From Fibrobacter sp. UWB2 (lineage in GTDB: Bacteria; Fibrobacterota; Fibrobacteria; Fibrobacterales; Fibrobacteraceae): 64,000 bases of DNA. The stretch lies in assembly GCF_002210425.1 (NCBI RefSeq), contig NZ_MWQK01000003.1:411816-475815 (forward strand), in the 5' to 3' direction. The position numbers and the translations under genes were made by a program. The notes under the pieces are model-generated. The model had not been told where the DNA came from. It saw only the letters and a program-made list of their open reading frames with translations, and did no database searches. Positions 26,735 to 34,566 of this stretch are shown here, piece after piece (positions within the stretch are counted from its first letter, which is position 1; the number at the start of each line of letters is the position of its first letter).

Positions 26735-27291
26735 ATAGTAATTTCTATTCTGTTGCCTTCGGGGTCGAGGACAACACTTTCGTAATACCCGTCGCCGGTA
26801 GTTCGAGGTTGACCTACAACGGGTACACCTTCGGAAGACATTTGTTGGGTCAGATGGTCTACCTCTTCTTTTGAACCAACGGAAAAGGAAAGATGGGTAA
26901 ATCCGAGATGTTGGGACACTTCGTGTCCAACATGCTCATGCTCGGTCATGCCGGTGTGCGAGCACCCCGTCGCGACGCTCGCTATCGCATGTTTCACGTG
27001 AAACACGGCCGAGGTCAGAAAGCGAAAAAATGCTCGTATTTTTTCATTTGCTGACCGATGGGTGTTGGACTGTAACTTCGTTACAGTCCAAACATTTTCT
27101 ATCCCAACGTCTATATCAGGGCGATGCATGACTTCCAGACGGGCACCATCTTCGAAGGTGATGAACCGGCTGGTAAATTGTTTTGCTGGGTTATGGTAAA
27201 TCGGGTGGACTACCCCGCCGAAATATTTCCGGTAGAACTCGCATACCTTGTCGATATCTTTAACCCAGATGGCAATATGTTCAATCTTCAT
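26731..27291 (-). CDS. VOC/glyoxalase-family protein with in-frame parS-repeat insertion
   Basis: A two-module vicinal-oxygen-chelate protein. Residues 1-65 (MKIEHIAIWVKDIDKVCEFY..., RLEVMHRPDID) and 129-186 (LGFTHLSFSVGSKEEVDHL, TTGDGYYESVVLDPEGNRIEI) together make a normal ~123-residue VOC domain. His5, Glu53, His132 and Glu183 match the usual H-E-H-E metal site. Residues 66-128 are encoded by repeat copy C, including its parS (FHVK is the parS core in this frame), and look unrelated to the family. The insertion falls in the linker between the two beta-alpha-beta halves, so the enzyme may still fold. Substrate unknown. Confidence 0.88.
   Translation of the reverse strand: MKIEHIAIWVKDIDKVCEFYRKYFGGVVHPIYHNPAKQFTSRFITFEDGARLEVMHRPDIDVGIENVWTVTKLQSNTHRSANEKIRAFFRFLTSAVFHVKHAIASVATGCSHTGMTEHEHVGHEVSQHLGFTHLSFSVGSKEEVDHLTQQMSSEGVPVVGQPRTTGDGYYESVVLDPEGNRIEITI
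26908..27095 (-). repeat. parS-associated palindromic repeat, copy C (inside the VOC gene)
   Basis: 188 bp with ends ATGTTGGGAC and GTCCAAACAT that are inverted copies at nine of ten bases. Modules: GGACAC-TTC-GTGTCC (26914-26928), GGTGTGC-GA-GCACCCC, parS (26990-27005), GGTCAG (27013-27018) / CTGACC (27051-27056) enclosing an A/T stem, and a perfect 12-bp stem TTGGACTGTAAC-TTC-GTTACAGTCCAA (27065-27091). It combines the left arm of copy A with the right arm of copy B. Confidence 0.9.
26990..27005. promoter_or_regulatory. parS site 3 (within a coding region)
   Basis: TGTTTCACGTGAAACA, a perfect 16-bp palindrome and full consensus match. It lies within the open VOC reading frame. Confidence 0.93.
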
Positions 27292-27348
27292 AAAAACTCT
27301 ATAAACAATATACCTAATTCGAATAGAAAAAATTCTATAAACATATCA

Positions 27349-27364
27349 TGTTTCACGTGAAACA
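27349..27364. promoter_or_regulatory. parS site 4
   Basis: TGTTTCACGTGAAACA, full consensus match at the left end of repeat copy D. Confidence 0.93.
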
Positions 27365-27536
27365 TGCGATAGCGAGTGTCGCAAAAATATGCTTGCATAT
27401 TTTTATGACCGAGCATGAGCATGTAGGACACGAAGTGTCCAAACACAATCAAGAATACCAAGCAAAAACATACTCGTATGTTTTTATTTGGTATTCGCAG
27501 AGTGTAGGACTACGATGTAATCGTAGTCCCAACACA
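27349..27536 (-). repeat. parS-associated palindromic repeat, copy D
   Basis: It begins with parS, then GCGATAGCGAGTGTCGC, stem AAAAATATGC-TT-GCATATTTTT (27383-27404), ATGACCGAGCATGAGCATGT, GGACAC-GAA-GTGTCC (27426-27440), outer stem GAATACC (27453-27459) / GGTATTC (27490-27496) around AAAAACATAC-TC-GTATGTTTTT (27464-27485), and GGACTACGAT-GTA-ATCGTAGTCC (27507-27529). The left arm is reversed relative to copies A and C. It lies between the VOC gene and the next plus-strand gene; the only open frame is repeat-encoded. Confidence 0.87.
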
Positions 27537-27583
27537 TGAGCCGAGAGTCGCAGATTTCTATTATATATTAGTATATTTATCGC

Positions 27584-28120
27584 ATGAAACTTTATCGATT
27601 CTTTCTCCCCTATCTAATAGTCCTTTTCATGGCGAGTGCATCCTTTGCCGATGATGCCCCAAAAATGGAAAATGCCGCAGTTAACTCGAACGGATCCGGC
27701 CTTGCACTGATTTCTTGGGATCTATTTATTGGCGGAATGAATAGTTTTACTGTGGGTGCCGACTGGATATTTGGCGATTACAATATTCTTTATGCTTCGA
27801 CCTCCCGAGTAAAAGAGATTCCGAAACATTCGTGGGTGTGGACTCTTAGAACACAGGCTCTTTGGGCACCGAAATTTGGTGTTTACTTGCAACCCACAAT
27901 ACAGTATATGTTTTTTGATGGGTTCTTGGCAATGTGCAAGATTTCGGTCGGGCCAGAAATCGGTTATAAAAGAAAAACCGGATTTGAATATGGTGGGTCT
28001 GTCCGTGTAGGTGCATTCATTGATTTATTGAATTTTGAAATGGGATATTTGGTAAATTCAAAACGAACCTATATGAACATCATTCTCAACCTGCCTTCGG
28101 GTCTCGGAATCTGGGTTTAA
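27584..28120 (+). CDS. Exported beta-rich protein of unknown function
   Basis: 178 residues with a signal peptide ([16 protein letters not shown], cleavage near Asp-Asp 23) and alternating hydrophobic/polar strands ([49 protein letters not shown]) that suggest a small outer-membrane barrel. No family is recognised. It ends 13 bp before the macrodomain gene, so the two may be cotranscribed. Confidence 0.72.
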   Translation: MKLYRFFLPYLIVLFMASASFADDAPKMENAAVNSNGSGLALISWDLFIGGMNSFTVGADWIFGDYNILYASTSRVKEIPKHSWVWTLRTQALWAPKFGVYLQPTIQYMFFDGFLAMCKISVGPEIGYKRKTGFEYGGSVRVGAFIDLLNFEMGYLVNSKRTYMNIILNLPSGLGIWV

Positions 28121-28133
28121 ATACGGAGGTCCC

Positions 28134-28637
28134 ATGATCGATATTGAAATTATCCAGGGGGATATCACCAAGCTCAAAGTGGATGCCATTGTGAATGCGG
28201 CGAATTGTTCGCTGTTGGGTGGTGGTGGTGTTGATGGGGCGATTCACCGTGCAGCGGGACCGGAACTTTTGCAGGCATGTATTCCCCTAAAAGGTTGTGA
28301 GACGGGTCAGGCCAAAATCACTCCCGGGTTTAAGCTCCCGGCGAAGTTTGTGATCCATACCCCGGGGCCGGTTTATCGCGACGGCCTGCATGGTGAACCT
28401 GAACTTTTGGAATCGTGCTACAAGAACTGTCTCGCCCTTGCCGAACAGAACGGTTGTGAGTCTGTCGTCTTCCCCGCTATTTCATGTGGGGTCTACGGAT
28501 ATCCCTGGGAGTCTGCAACTGAAATTGCCGTGAAAACGGTCCGTGAATATCCCGCACAGAATGTCAAGAAGGTCATCTTCTGTTGTTTCAGTGCAGAGAT
28601 GGAAAGGATCTACCAAGATGTATCGCAGCGTATTTAG
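28134..28637 (+). CDS. Macrodomain protein (ADP-ribose/O-acetyl-ADP-ribose hydrolase type)
   Basis: A 167-residue single macrodomain. The ligand-binding elements are clear: [34 protein letters not shown] at the N-terminus and [20 protein letters not shown] in the middle. Such YmdB/TARG-like enzymes remove ADP-ribose from proteins or deacetylate O-acetyl-ADP-ribose. A GGAGG lies close before ATG 28134. No ADP-ribosyltransferase or sirtuin partner is adjacent. Confidence 0.93.
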   Translation: MIDIEIIQGDITKLKVDAIVNAANCSLLGGGGVDGAIHRAAGPELLQACIPLKGCETGQAKITPGFKLPAKFVIHTPGPVYRDGLHGEPELLESCYKNCLALAEQNGCESVVFPAISCGVYGYPWESATEIAVKTVREYPAQNVKKVIFCCFSAEMERIYQDVSQRI

Positions 28638-28758
28638 TAGTGAAAAACTGTGCGTCAAAAGTGCGGTAAAAACAACACTTCGTCGGCAAATCCAAATATC
28701 CTCCCTTTAATACCCTATTCTTTTTGTATATTAGATGGAAAACAATTGGAGAATTAAA

Positions 28759-29157
28759 ATGGAAGAAGTTGAAAAATTCATCAAGGAAGCTGGCGCCTAT
28801 TTCCTCGCAACAGTTGACGGTGACGAACCGAAAGTGCGCCCGTTCGGGACCATCGAGATTTTCGAAGGCAAGCTCTACATCCAGACCGGCAAGTCCAAGA
28901 ATGTTTCGAAGCAGATTCAGAAAAACGGCAAGGTTCAGCTTTGCGCCATGAACAAGGCTTGCAATAAGTGGCTCCGTTTGAGCGGAACGCTCGTCCGCGA
29001 TGATCGTCGTGAACCGAAGGTCCACATGCTCGAAGCCTACCCTGAACTCAAGCGTATGTATTCCCCGGATGACGAAAACACCGAAGTCCTCTACTTCAAG
29101 GATGCAACCGCCACGTTCTGCAGCTTCACCGAAGCACCGCGTACTGTGAAATTCTAG
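28759..29157 (+). CDS. Pyridoxamine 5'-phosphate oxidase-like FMN-binding protein
   Basis: A 132-residue split-barrel protein of the PNPOx-like group: MEEVEKFIKEAGAYFLATVDGDEPKVRPFG, then LYIQTGKSKNVSKQIQKN and WLRLSGTLVRDDRREPK. Such small members bind flavin or F420 and often act as reductases of unknown substrate. Start ATG 28759 is chosen for GGAG about eight bases upstream; an in-frame start eight codons earlier lacks one. Two tandem terminators follow. Confidence 0.85.
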   Translation: MEEVEKFIKEAGAYFLATVDGDEPKVRPFGTIEIFEGKLYIQTGKSKNVSKQIQKNGKVQLCAMNKACNKWLRLSGTLVRDDRREPKVHMLEAYPELKRMYSPDDENTEVLYFKDATATFCSFTEAPRTVKF

Positions 29158-29167
29158 TTTCCTTGTC

Positions 29168-29229
29168 ATCCCGGACTTCGTTCCGGGATTTTTTCTAGAC
29201 GCCGAGTTCCCCGCGAGCTCGGCTTTTTT
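29168..29229 (+). terminator. Two tandem terminators after PNPOx-like gene
   Basis: First, ATCCCGGA (29168-29175) pairs with TCCGGGAT (29182-29189) before a T run; this stem is also one of the dispersed GTCATCCCGG hairpin repeats. Second, GCCGAG (29201-29206) pairs with CTCGGC (29218-29223) before six T. Confidence 0.85.
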
Positions 29230-29256
29230 ATTGTTCGCTTTATAAAATTCGAAAAA

Positions 29257-29272
29257 AGTTTCACATGAAACA
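29257..29272. promoter_or_regulatory. Degenerate parS
   Basis: AGTTTCACATGAAACA differs from the consensus at the first base and at the central CG (CACGTG to CACATG). The central change is likely to weaken or abolish ParB binding. Confidence 0.55.
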
Positions 29273-29403
29273 TGCGATAGTGAGTGTCGCAAAAATATGC
29301 TTGCATATTTTTCCCAAAAGAGGATAACTCAACTACGAAACTAAAGTTTCAAGTTTCGTATATATGGCCGAGCGTGAGTATGTAGGACACGAAGTGTTCA
29401 AAC
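29257..29403 (-). repeat. parS-associated palindromic repeat, copy E (decayed)
   Basis: Same order as copy D: a damaged parS, GCGATAGTGAGTGTCGC, stem AAAAATATGC-TT-GCATATTTTT (29291-29312), an extra GAAACT/AGTTTC hairpin block around 29333-29360 not present in copy D, GGCCGAGCGTGAGTATGT and GGACAC-GAA-GTGTTC (29385-29399) with one broken pair. The number of mismatches suggests an older or inactive copy. Confidence 0.78.
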
Positions 29404-29549
29404 AATGGATTGCTGTTTTTATACAACATATATTATATAGTTGATAAATTGATTTGATTTTATTAACTAATGAATTTGTAAATCGAAAGAATTGCAAAAA
29501 CTCACTTTTATTGTTAATAGATAATGAACAATTTTTCCCACAGTAATCG

Positions 29550-29565
29550 TGTTTCACGTGAAACA
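29550..29565. promoter_or_regulatory. parS site 5 (solitary)
   Basis: TGTTTCACGTGAAACA, full match. Unlike the others it is not flanked by the hairpin modules, only by AT-rich sequence with one DnaA-box-like TGTGGATAT at 29656-29664. Confidence 0.93.
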
Positions 29566-29733
29566 ATTTTGGATTTGGTGGATAATATGTCAAATAGTGA
29601 GATAAATGGTGGATTACTGCTAGTTAAATGATAACATTATATCAACAATCGTTTTTGTGGATATGCACCGAAAAAATTAGTCTTTCGTTCATTTATTTGA
29701 TGTACATATATTATATTTCATTGTGGAGGCTAT

Positions 29734-30426
29734 ATGCAGGACAATACCAAACGCGGTGAACGAGCTCTTTTTTGGATGAAGGCAATCTTTATAATTTTCA
29801 TCCTGTACTTTTTTTGGAGCGCACCGATTAACGCAATTTTCCCTGGCGCAGAAGATAATACGCTGGCCCCCTCGGTTTTGGTGCGCATTGGCTTTGGCTT
29901 CCTGGTCAGCATTGGGATGCTTTTTTCGCTGATTGCATTTTTGGTCTACTTTCTGTCGTGGTTGCATCGTGCGGTTGCAAATCTGCAAATTGTTTCTGTG
30001 ACCGATTTTTCTCCGATGGGTGCAGTCCTTCTTACCTGTATCCCCTTGGTCGGTTTTGCTTTGCACTTCTGGATTTTTAACGACATGGTCGCCCGCCAGC
30101 ACGACTGCATGCATGAACGTGGAATTTTGAAGGAACGCTTCCCGAAAAAATTCTTGATTGCGTGGTTCCTTGTTTCGCTCGGAATTTTGGCCTTGATGTT
30201 TACGGGTACGGGCAATACGTCTGGTCAGTCAATCAAAGGTTTGATTGAAAATATTCTCACCGTCGTAAGCATCGGCCTTTACATCAAGTGCTTCACATTT
30301 TATATCGCGCGCGAACGTGAACTTTATAACGTTCACACGGAGACACTTTTCCGCAAGCGTGTCGATGAAATTATCCGCGAGCGCGAAATCGAACGTGCCG
30401 CCGACCAGCTCCGCGACAAAGAGTAA
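29734..30426 (+). CDS. DUF4328-like four-helix membrane protein
   Basis: A 230-residue integral membrane protein with about four transmembrane segments (near 16-32, 48-78, 102-122, 140-160), a conserved-looking FLSWLHRAVANLQ...FSPMGAVLL...PLVGFALHFWIFNDM region that resembles DUF4328, and a basic/acidic helical tail (RKRVDEIIREREIERAADQLRDKE). Function unknown. It stands alone after the parS region. Confidence 0.7.
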   Translation: MQDNTKRGERALFWMKAIFIIFILYFFWSAPINAIFPGAEDNTLAPSVLVRIGFGFLVSIGMLFSLIAFLVYFLSWLHRAVANLQIVSVTDFSPMGAVLLTCIPLVGFALHFWIFNDMVARQHDCMHERGILKERFPKKFLIAWFLVSLGILALMFTGTGNTSGQSIKGLIENILTVVSIGLYIKCFTFYIARERELYNVHTETLFRKRVDEIIREREIERAADQLRDKE

Positions 30427-30459
30427 TTTTTGAGTGCGCGGCTTTTAAGAATGCCGCGA

Positions 30460-31512
30460 CTAAAAATACGTCGCGACGTATTTTTTCTGGAATTCCGGAT
30501 CTTCGTGCGCCCAGTGCTTTTCTTCCATCGCCTGGTATTGCCAGTTGAGCGCCTGCATAAATTTTTCCGGCTCGCAGAGATTCCTGAAAATCGTATCGAG
30601 GTCGTCGACCGTCGTACCTGAACCGACCAGCTGTTCCTTCGGAATGTAGCTGTACGGAGAACTTGCGAAATCGCTCCCGATGAAGACTGCTCCGAGTGCG
30701 GCCGCTTCCTTGAGTTTCAAGTCGCTCTTTGCGCGGTTGAAATTATTGGCGGCGAGCGGTGCCAGGAAAAAGTCGGGCTTGTGGCTCGCGACCGTCTGTG
30801 CGAACGGCAAAAAACTCGTGTACGGAATCTTCGTGAATTTTCCGTCGAGGTCCTTCAGAAAATCCGGCTCGCCAAAAATCTGGAAGTCGATGCTCCCGTC
30901 TTCGATGTGTTTGCGGATCCATGGAATCCATGCGCCCTCGAGGTCGCCCGGAATTTCGGCAGTGAAATGCCCGAGACTGCCGGCGTACATCACCTTCGGT
31001 TTTCCTGTGAAGGCGGACGTCCTCTGTGACATCCCGAACAGCGACTTGGAAATCCCGTTCGGCATCACGACCGCGTTTACGCCGAGGTCGGACTTGATGC
31101 GGCTCGCGAGGTAGCGCGTCGAGCAGACTACCACGTCAAAAAGCGGCAACACCTGCTTGAGACTCGTGAGCATCATCTGGTCGTGATTCGGAATGTTCTT
31201 TGCGTACGATGCGATGACCGGCGACAAATCCCACTGCAAGTCGTCCAGGTCGGTCACGAGCTTGAACCCGCATTCCTTCTTGAGCTTCGCATAGAACAAC
31301 GCAAGCTGCGCGCGCCCCGGCGCCGTCGGCTTCTGCAGAATCACCGCCCGCGTCTGCTTGAGTGCGTCTTTGTTCGCACAGACAATCTGGGTGACAGACG
31401 GCACGACCTGAAAATCGTTAGGCCCCATGAACTGGGTGCAAGGCAAAATGCAGCGAACCCAGTCGGATTGCGCCATGTCATAAGGATGCACGATAACTTG
31501 CGTTCTGATCAT
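30460..31512 (-). CDS. Glycosyltransferase-like protein (GT-B type)
   Basis: About 350 residues. The fold is suggested by VVVCSTRYLASRIKSDLGVNAVVMPNGI, KPKVMYAGSLGHFTAEIPGDLEG, DFFLAPLAANNFNRAKSDLKLKEAAALGAVFIGSD, the last being the EX-type donor-binding region. The 5' half is divergent, so the class is uncertain. I choose ATG 31512 (MIRTQVIVHPYD); the longer reading would need a TTG start. No neighbours indicate the acceptor. Confidence 0.75.
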   Translation of the reverse strand: MIRTQVIVHPYDMAQSDWVRCILPCTQFMGPNDFQVVPSVTQIVCANKDALKQTRAVILQKPTAPGRAQLALFYAKLKKECGFKLVTDLDDLQWDLSPVIASYAKNIPNHDQMMLTSLKQVLPLFDVVVCSTRYLASRIKSDLGVNAVVMPNGISKSLFGMSQRTSAFTGKPKVMYAGSLGHFTAEIPGDLEGAWIPWIRKHIEDGSIDFQIFGEPDFLKDLDGKFTKIPYTSFLPFAQTVASHKPDFFLAPLAANNFNRAKSDLKLKEAAALGAVFIGSDFASSPYSYIPKEQLVGSGTTVDDLDTIFRNLCEPEKFMQALNWQYQAMEEKHWAHEDPEFQKKYVATYF

Positions 31513-31619
31513 GGAAGGAAAGGTAGTAAAAAGTTTTGAGGAACGCAAAAGTGTTTTGCGAAAGAAATAAGCGCGAGCTGCTGGATGGAACTGCGCGAAA
31601 CGCTGAATAGAACCGCGCG

Positions 31620-31945
31620 CGAGATGTCATCCCGGACTCCGTTCCGGGAGCACCTTTTATAGTAAGTGGAAACCGCGTTCGAAATGCGAATGGAAACTGC
31701 GCCGGACATTGCCCCGCCTCACCCTCCCTTTCGCACTGTCATTCTGACCCTGTAAGGGGAAGAATCTAGTGACATTCCTTTAACATTGACATTCCTCTTC
31801 GAGGCGTGACACTTGGCTTCGGTCATGCTAGAATAAATTCTGTCGCGACACTCAGCCTTCGTGTCATTCCGACCAGAGCTAGCCCTGAGCGCAGTCGAAT
31901 GGGTGCCGGAATCACCTTCTTGCACCGTCATCTTGAGCATCGCGA
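31620..31945. repeat. Cluster of dispersed GTCAT-type repeats and remnants
   Basis: No gene is visible between 31513 and 32243. The left half holds pieces of repeat families: GTCATCCCGGACTCCGTTCCGGGA (31626-31649 region), GTCATTCTGACCCTGTAAGGG (31739 onwards) and GTGTCATTCCGACCAGAGC ... GAATGGGTGCCGGAATCACC (31860-31920). The right half (about 31990-32240) turns sharply AT-rich and contains short palindromes. This looks like the edge of a transferred segment. Confidence 0.55.
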
Positions 31946-32035
31946 AAGAACCAGTTACATTTTCATGAATCGTCGAACTCGTGAGTCGAGATCTTTTCAC
32001 TTTTTTGGGAACAAATGTTCCGCATTATTACATGA

Positions 32036-32061
32036 TTTATCTGTTGTTTATAACAGATAAA
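32036..32061. promoter_or_regulatory. Perfect inverted repeat before AAA_13 ATPase gene
   Basis: TTTATCTGTT (32036-32045) and AACAGATAAA (32052-32061) are perfect complements around a six-base spacer, about 180 bp before the ATPase start; GGAACAAATGTTCC at 32008-32021 is a second palindrome. They could be operator sites. No T run follows, so a terminator is less likely. AGAGAGGAAAAAA forms a strong ribosome-binding site just before the gene. Confidence 0.45.
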
Positions 32062-32243
32062 AGTAATGAGTTTATAAAAAACTTACTTTATGAAAGTTTG
32101 TTGGCTATTTGTTAGTATTAGTATAAATTTGATGAGAAAATTTTTTTAGGAATCAAAAATATAAATAAGACAATTTGAAAAGAATATTGTTAAGAAAAAA
32201 TGTCTAGCATATTGAAGTTTTAAAAAAAAACAGAGAGGAAAAA

Positions 32244-34499
32244 ATGATAAGAAAAGTAAACTTAAAGTGTGCAAGTTACAAGCAAATAGCTACATTAGAA
32301 ACGGACAAAAAAATCAATTTACTATATGGTTTGAACGGAAGTGGCAAAAGTACATTTTCTGAATTTTTGCGAAAAATAGATTTTGGCGATGATAGATTTG
32401 CAGAATGTTCGATTGAAACAGATAATGTTCAAAATAAAAAGAAACTAGCTTCTGACGAGAAAATTCTTGTTTATAATCAAAAATGGGTGAACGAAGCTTT
32501 TTATGAAAGTCCCACATTAAAAGGAATCTTTTCTTTATCTAAAGAAAATACAGAGGCAAAAAAGAAAATTGATTCTGCAAATCAAAAAAAAGAAGAACTA
32601 GAAAAGATAAAAAACGAAAGAGATGTGGATAAGGAAAAATCGAAGGGATTATTTGATAGCAAGAAATTAAAGGTTATTAATTCTATTTGGAAAATAAAAA
32701 CTGATTATACAGGTGGAGAGCGAAAAACTGATCAATTCTTTAAAGGTTTAAAAAGTGATAAAAACGAACTCTTTAATCGCCTTTTTAAAATTTCAAAACC
32801 TACTGTTAATCCTTTAAAAAATATTGATGAGATAAAAAAAGAGCTAGATATATTAACAAATAAAAATGTAACGAAAATAAGCCCCTTAAATCTTCTTCAA
32901 ATCAATGGATTGTCGGACATTGACATTACTCTTTTGAAAAAAGAAATTACAGGTAGCAAAAATTCAACATTTTCATCTTTGCTTGATCAACTTCAAAATA
33001 GCGACTGGGTAGATGCGGGTTTAAAATATGTAGAAAATCAAAACGAGCCTGCATTTTGTCCGTTTTGTCAGAAAAAAATAGACAAAACTCATCTTTTAGC
33101 CGAACTGAAATCTTGTTTTGATAAATCGTACGAGCAAGAGAAACAGAAACTTCAAAACATATATGATAGTTATAAAAGCCAAATAGAAAGTATTGTTTCA
33201 GAACCAGCTTTTAAACAAAATGATTTACTGAAAGAACTTTATACAACTTATGAAGCTGCTTTGGAAAAGTTAAAAACCGAATTAAACAAAAATTTGGATA
33301 TCATAAAAGGAAAACTTTCTACGCCAAGCAAGCCTGTCATCTTAAATTCAGTCGATGTAGAATTATCAGGTTTGAATGAGATAATAAAATCGGCAAATAT
33401 CAGGATTGAAGAATTTAATGCAAAAATTGACCAAAAGGATAAAACATTAAAAGATCTGGAAAATTTGTTTTGGCAAAATATTAGATTGCAATATGACATA
33501 ATCATCTCCAATTATGAAGCCGACAAAGCAACCTATGAAAAAGAGCAAAAAGATCTTGATAATAAAATTGCAGAAATTACTACAAAGATAAAGGAACAAG
33601 ATAGCATTATCGCCGACCAAACAAAACTGGTTTCAAATATTGATGTAGCCGTAACGAACATAAACAATCGCCTTGTTGATCTTGGAATAGATAGTTTTCA
33701 AATAGTAAAATATGATAATGACAAGGCGGAATATAAACTCACTCGCACAGGAGAAGATGATGATAATATTTTTGAATCTTTAAGTGAAGGTGAGAAAATG
33801 ATAATTAGTTTTCTCTATTTCATTGAAGAATGTAGAGGTAAAGAAGATTCTAAGACGACGGAAAAAAAGAAAATTATTGTCATTGATGACCCAATTTCGA
33901 GTTTGTCGCATATCTATGTTTTTAATGTAGGTTCTTTAATTAAAACAGAATTCTTTGGATCATCAAATATTTATGAGCAGATTTTTGTATTAACTCACAA
34001 TTTGTATTTTTTCTATGAATTAGCCAAAGCTCCTTATCGTGATATGAAAAGGCTCAAAGATGAAGAACAAGAAAAAGAACGTAAAAAAGAATTCAATTTA
34101 TTCCGAATTGTAAAATCTGCAAATGGTAGTTCTCTCATTCCAATGAAATATAGTGAAATTCAGAATGACTATCAAATGTATTGGTCGGTAGTAAATGATG
34201 AGAATACTCAACCAGCGTTAATTGCAAACTGTATGAGGAATATAATTGACTATTTCTTTGGATTTATAGAAAAAAATGCCTTGGATGGTGTATTCAAGAA
34301 GAAGGAGTTTAAAGATAATATAAAATATCAAGCCTTCTATAGATACATTAATCGAGAATCACATTCTGATAATGTAAATATATATGACATGAAGGAGTTT
34401 AATTATTCCGATTTTCAGGAAGCTTTTCATGAAGTATTTACATTAGCTGGTTACGAAGAACATTATAATAGAATGAAAAAAATAGGAACAGCCAAATAG
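32244..34499 (+). CDS. AAA_13-family ATPase, RloC/PrrC-like (candidate defence protein)
   Basis: A 751-residue SMC/ABC-like ATPase. Walker A GLNGSGKST is at 29-37; long coiled coils flank a CPFC zinc-hook-like motif near 272-275; the ABC signature LSEGEKMIISF is near 513-520; Walker B IIVIDDPISSLS near 544-555 and the H-loop VLTHN near 580. In RloC/PrrC the C-terminus is a tRNA anticodon nuclease with an Arg-Glu-His site. Here a similar pattern (Arg ~665, Asp ~669, His ~707 in NRESH) is visible. The gene is extremely AT-rich compared with the housekeeping genes. Nuclease activity is inference; it may instead be an AAA_13 ATPase with another effector. Confidence 0.8.
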   Translation: MIRKVNLKCASYKQIATLETDKKINLLYGLNGSGKSTFSEFLRKIDFGDDRFAECSIETDNVQNKKKLASDEKILVYNQKWVNEAFYESPTLKGIFSLSKENTEAKKKIDSANQKKEELEKIKNERDVDKEKSKGLFDSKKLKVINSIWKIKTDYTGGERKTDQFFKGLKSDKNELFNRLFKISKPTVNPLKNIDEIKKELDILTNKNVTKISPLNLLQINGLSDIDITLLKKEITGSKNSTFSSLLDQLQNSDWVDAGLKYVENQNEPAFCPFCQKKIDKTHLLAELKSCFDKSYEQEKQKLQNIYDSYKSQIESIVSEPAFKQNDLLKELYTTYEAALEKLKTELNKNLDIIKGKLSTPSKPVILNSVDVELSGLNEIIKSANIRIEEFNAKIDQKDKTLKDLENLFWQNIRLQYDIIISNYEADKATYEKEQKDLDNKIAEITTKIKEQDSIIADQTKLVSNIDVAVTNINNRLVDLGIDSFQIVKYDNDKAEYKLTRTGEDDDNIFESLSEGEKMIISFLYFIEECRGKEDSKTTEKKKIIVIDDPISSLSHIYVFNVGSLIKTEFFGSSNIYEQIFVLTHNLYFFYELAKAPYRDMKRLKDEEQEKERKKEFNLFRIVKSANGSSLIPMKYSEIQNDYQMYWSVVNDENTQPALIANCMRNIIDYFFGFIEKNALDGVFKKKEFKDNIKYQAFYRYINRESHSDNVNIYDMKEFNYSDFQEAFHEVFTLAGYEEHYNRMKKIGTAK

Positions 34500-34527
34500 T
34501 AGAGAGCATTAAATGCTTAAAATTATA

Positions 34528-34566
34528 GCCGATTATCGTGAAACGGTAATCGGCTTGATTTTTTAT
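34528..34566 (+). terminator. Terminator between convergent defence genes
   Basis: GCCGATTATCG (34528-34538) pairs with CGGTAATCGGC (34544-34554), 11 pairs with one wobble, followed by TTGATTTTTT. It ends the ATPase transcript and touches the end of the convergent gene. Confidence 0.85.

Noticed and set aside
28588..29292. Minus-strand open frame opposite the PNPOx-like gene
   Set aside because: It overlaps two well-supported plus-strand genes and has no family resemblance.
24447..29403. CRISPR array or riboswitch as an explanation for the repeats
   Set aside because: Copies are irregularly spaced, palindromic, of different lengths and in both orientations, with no spacers or cas genes; parS cores explain the conserved part better.
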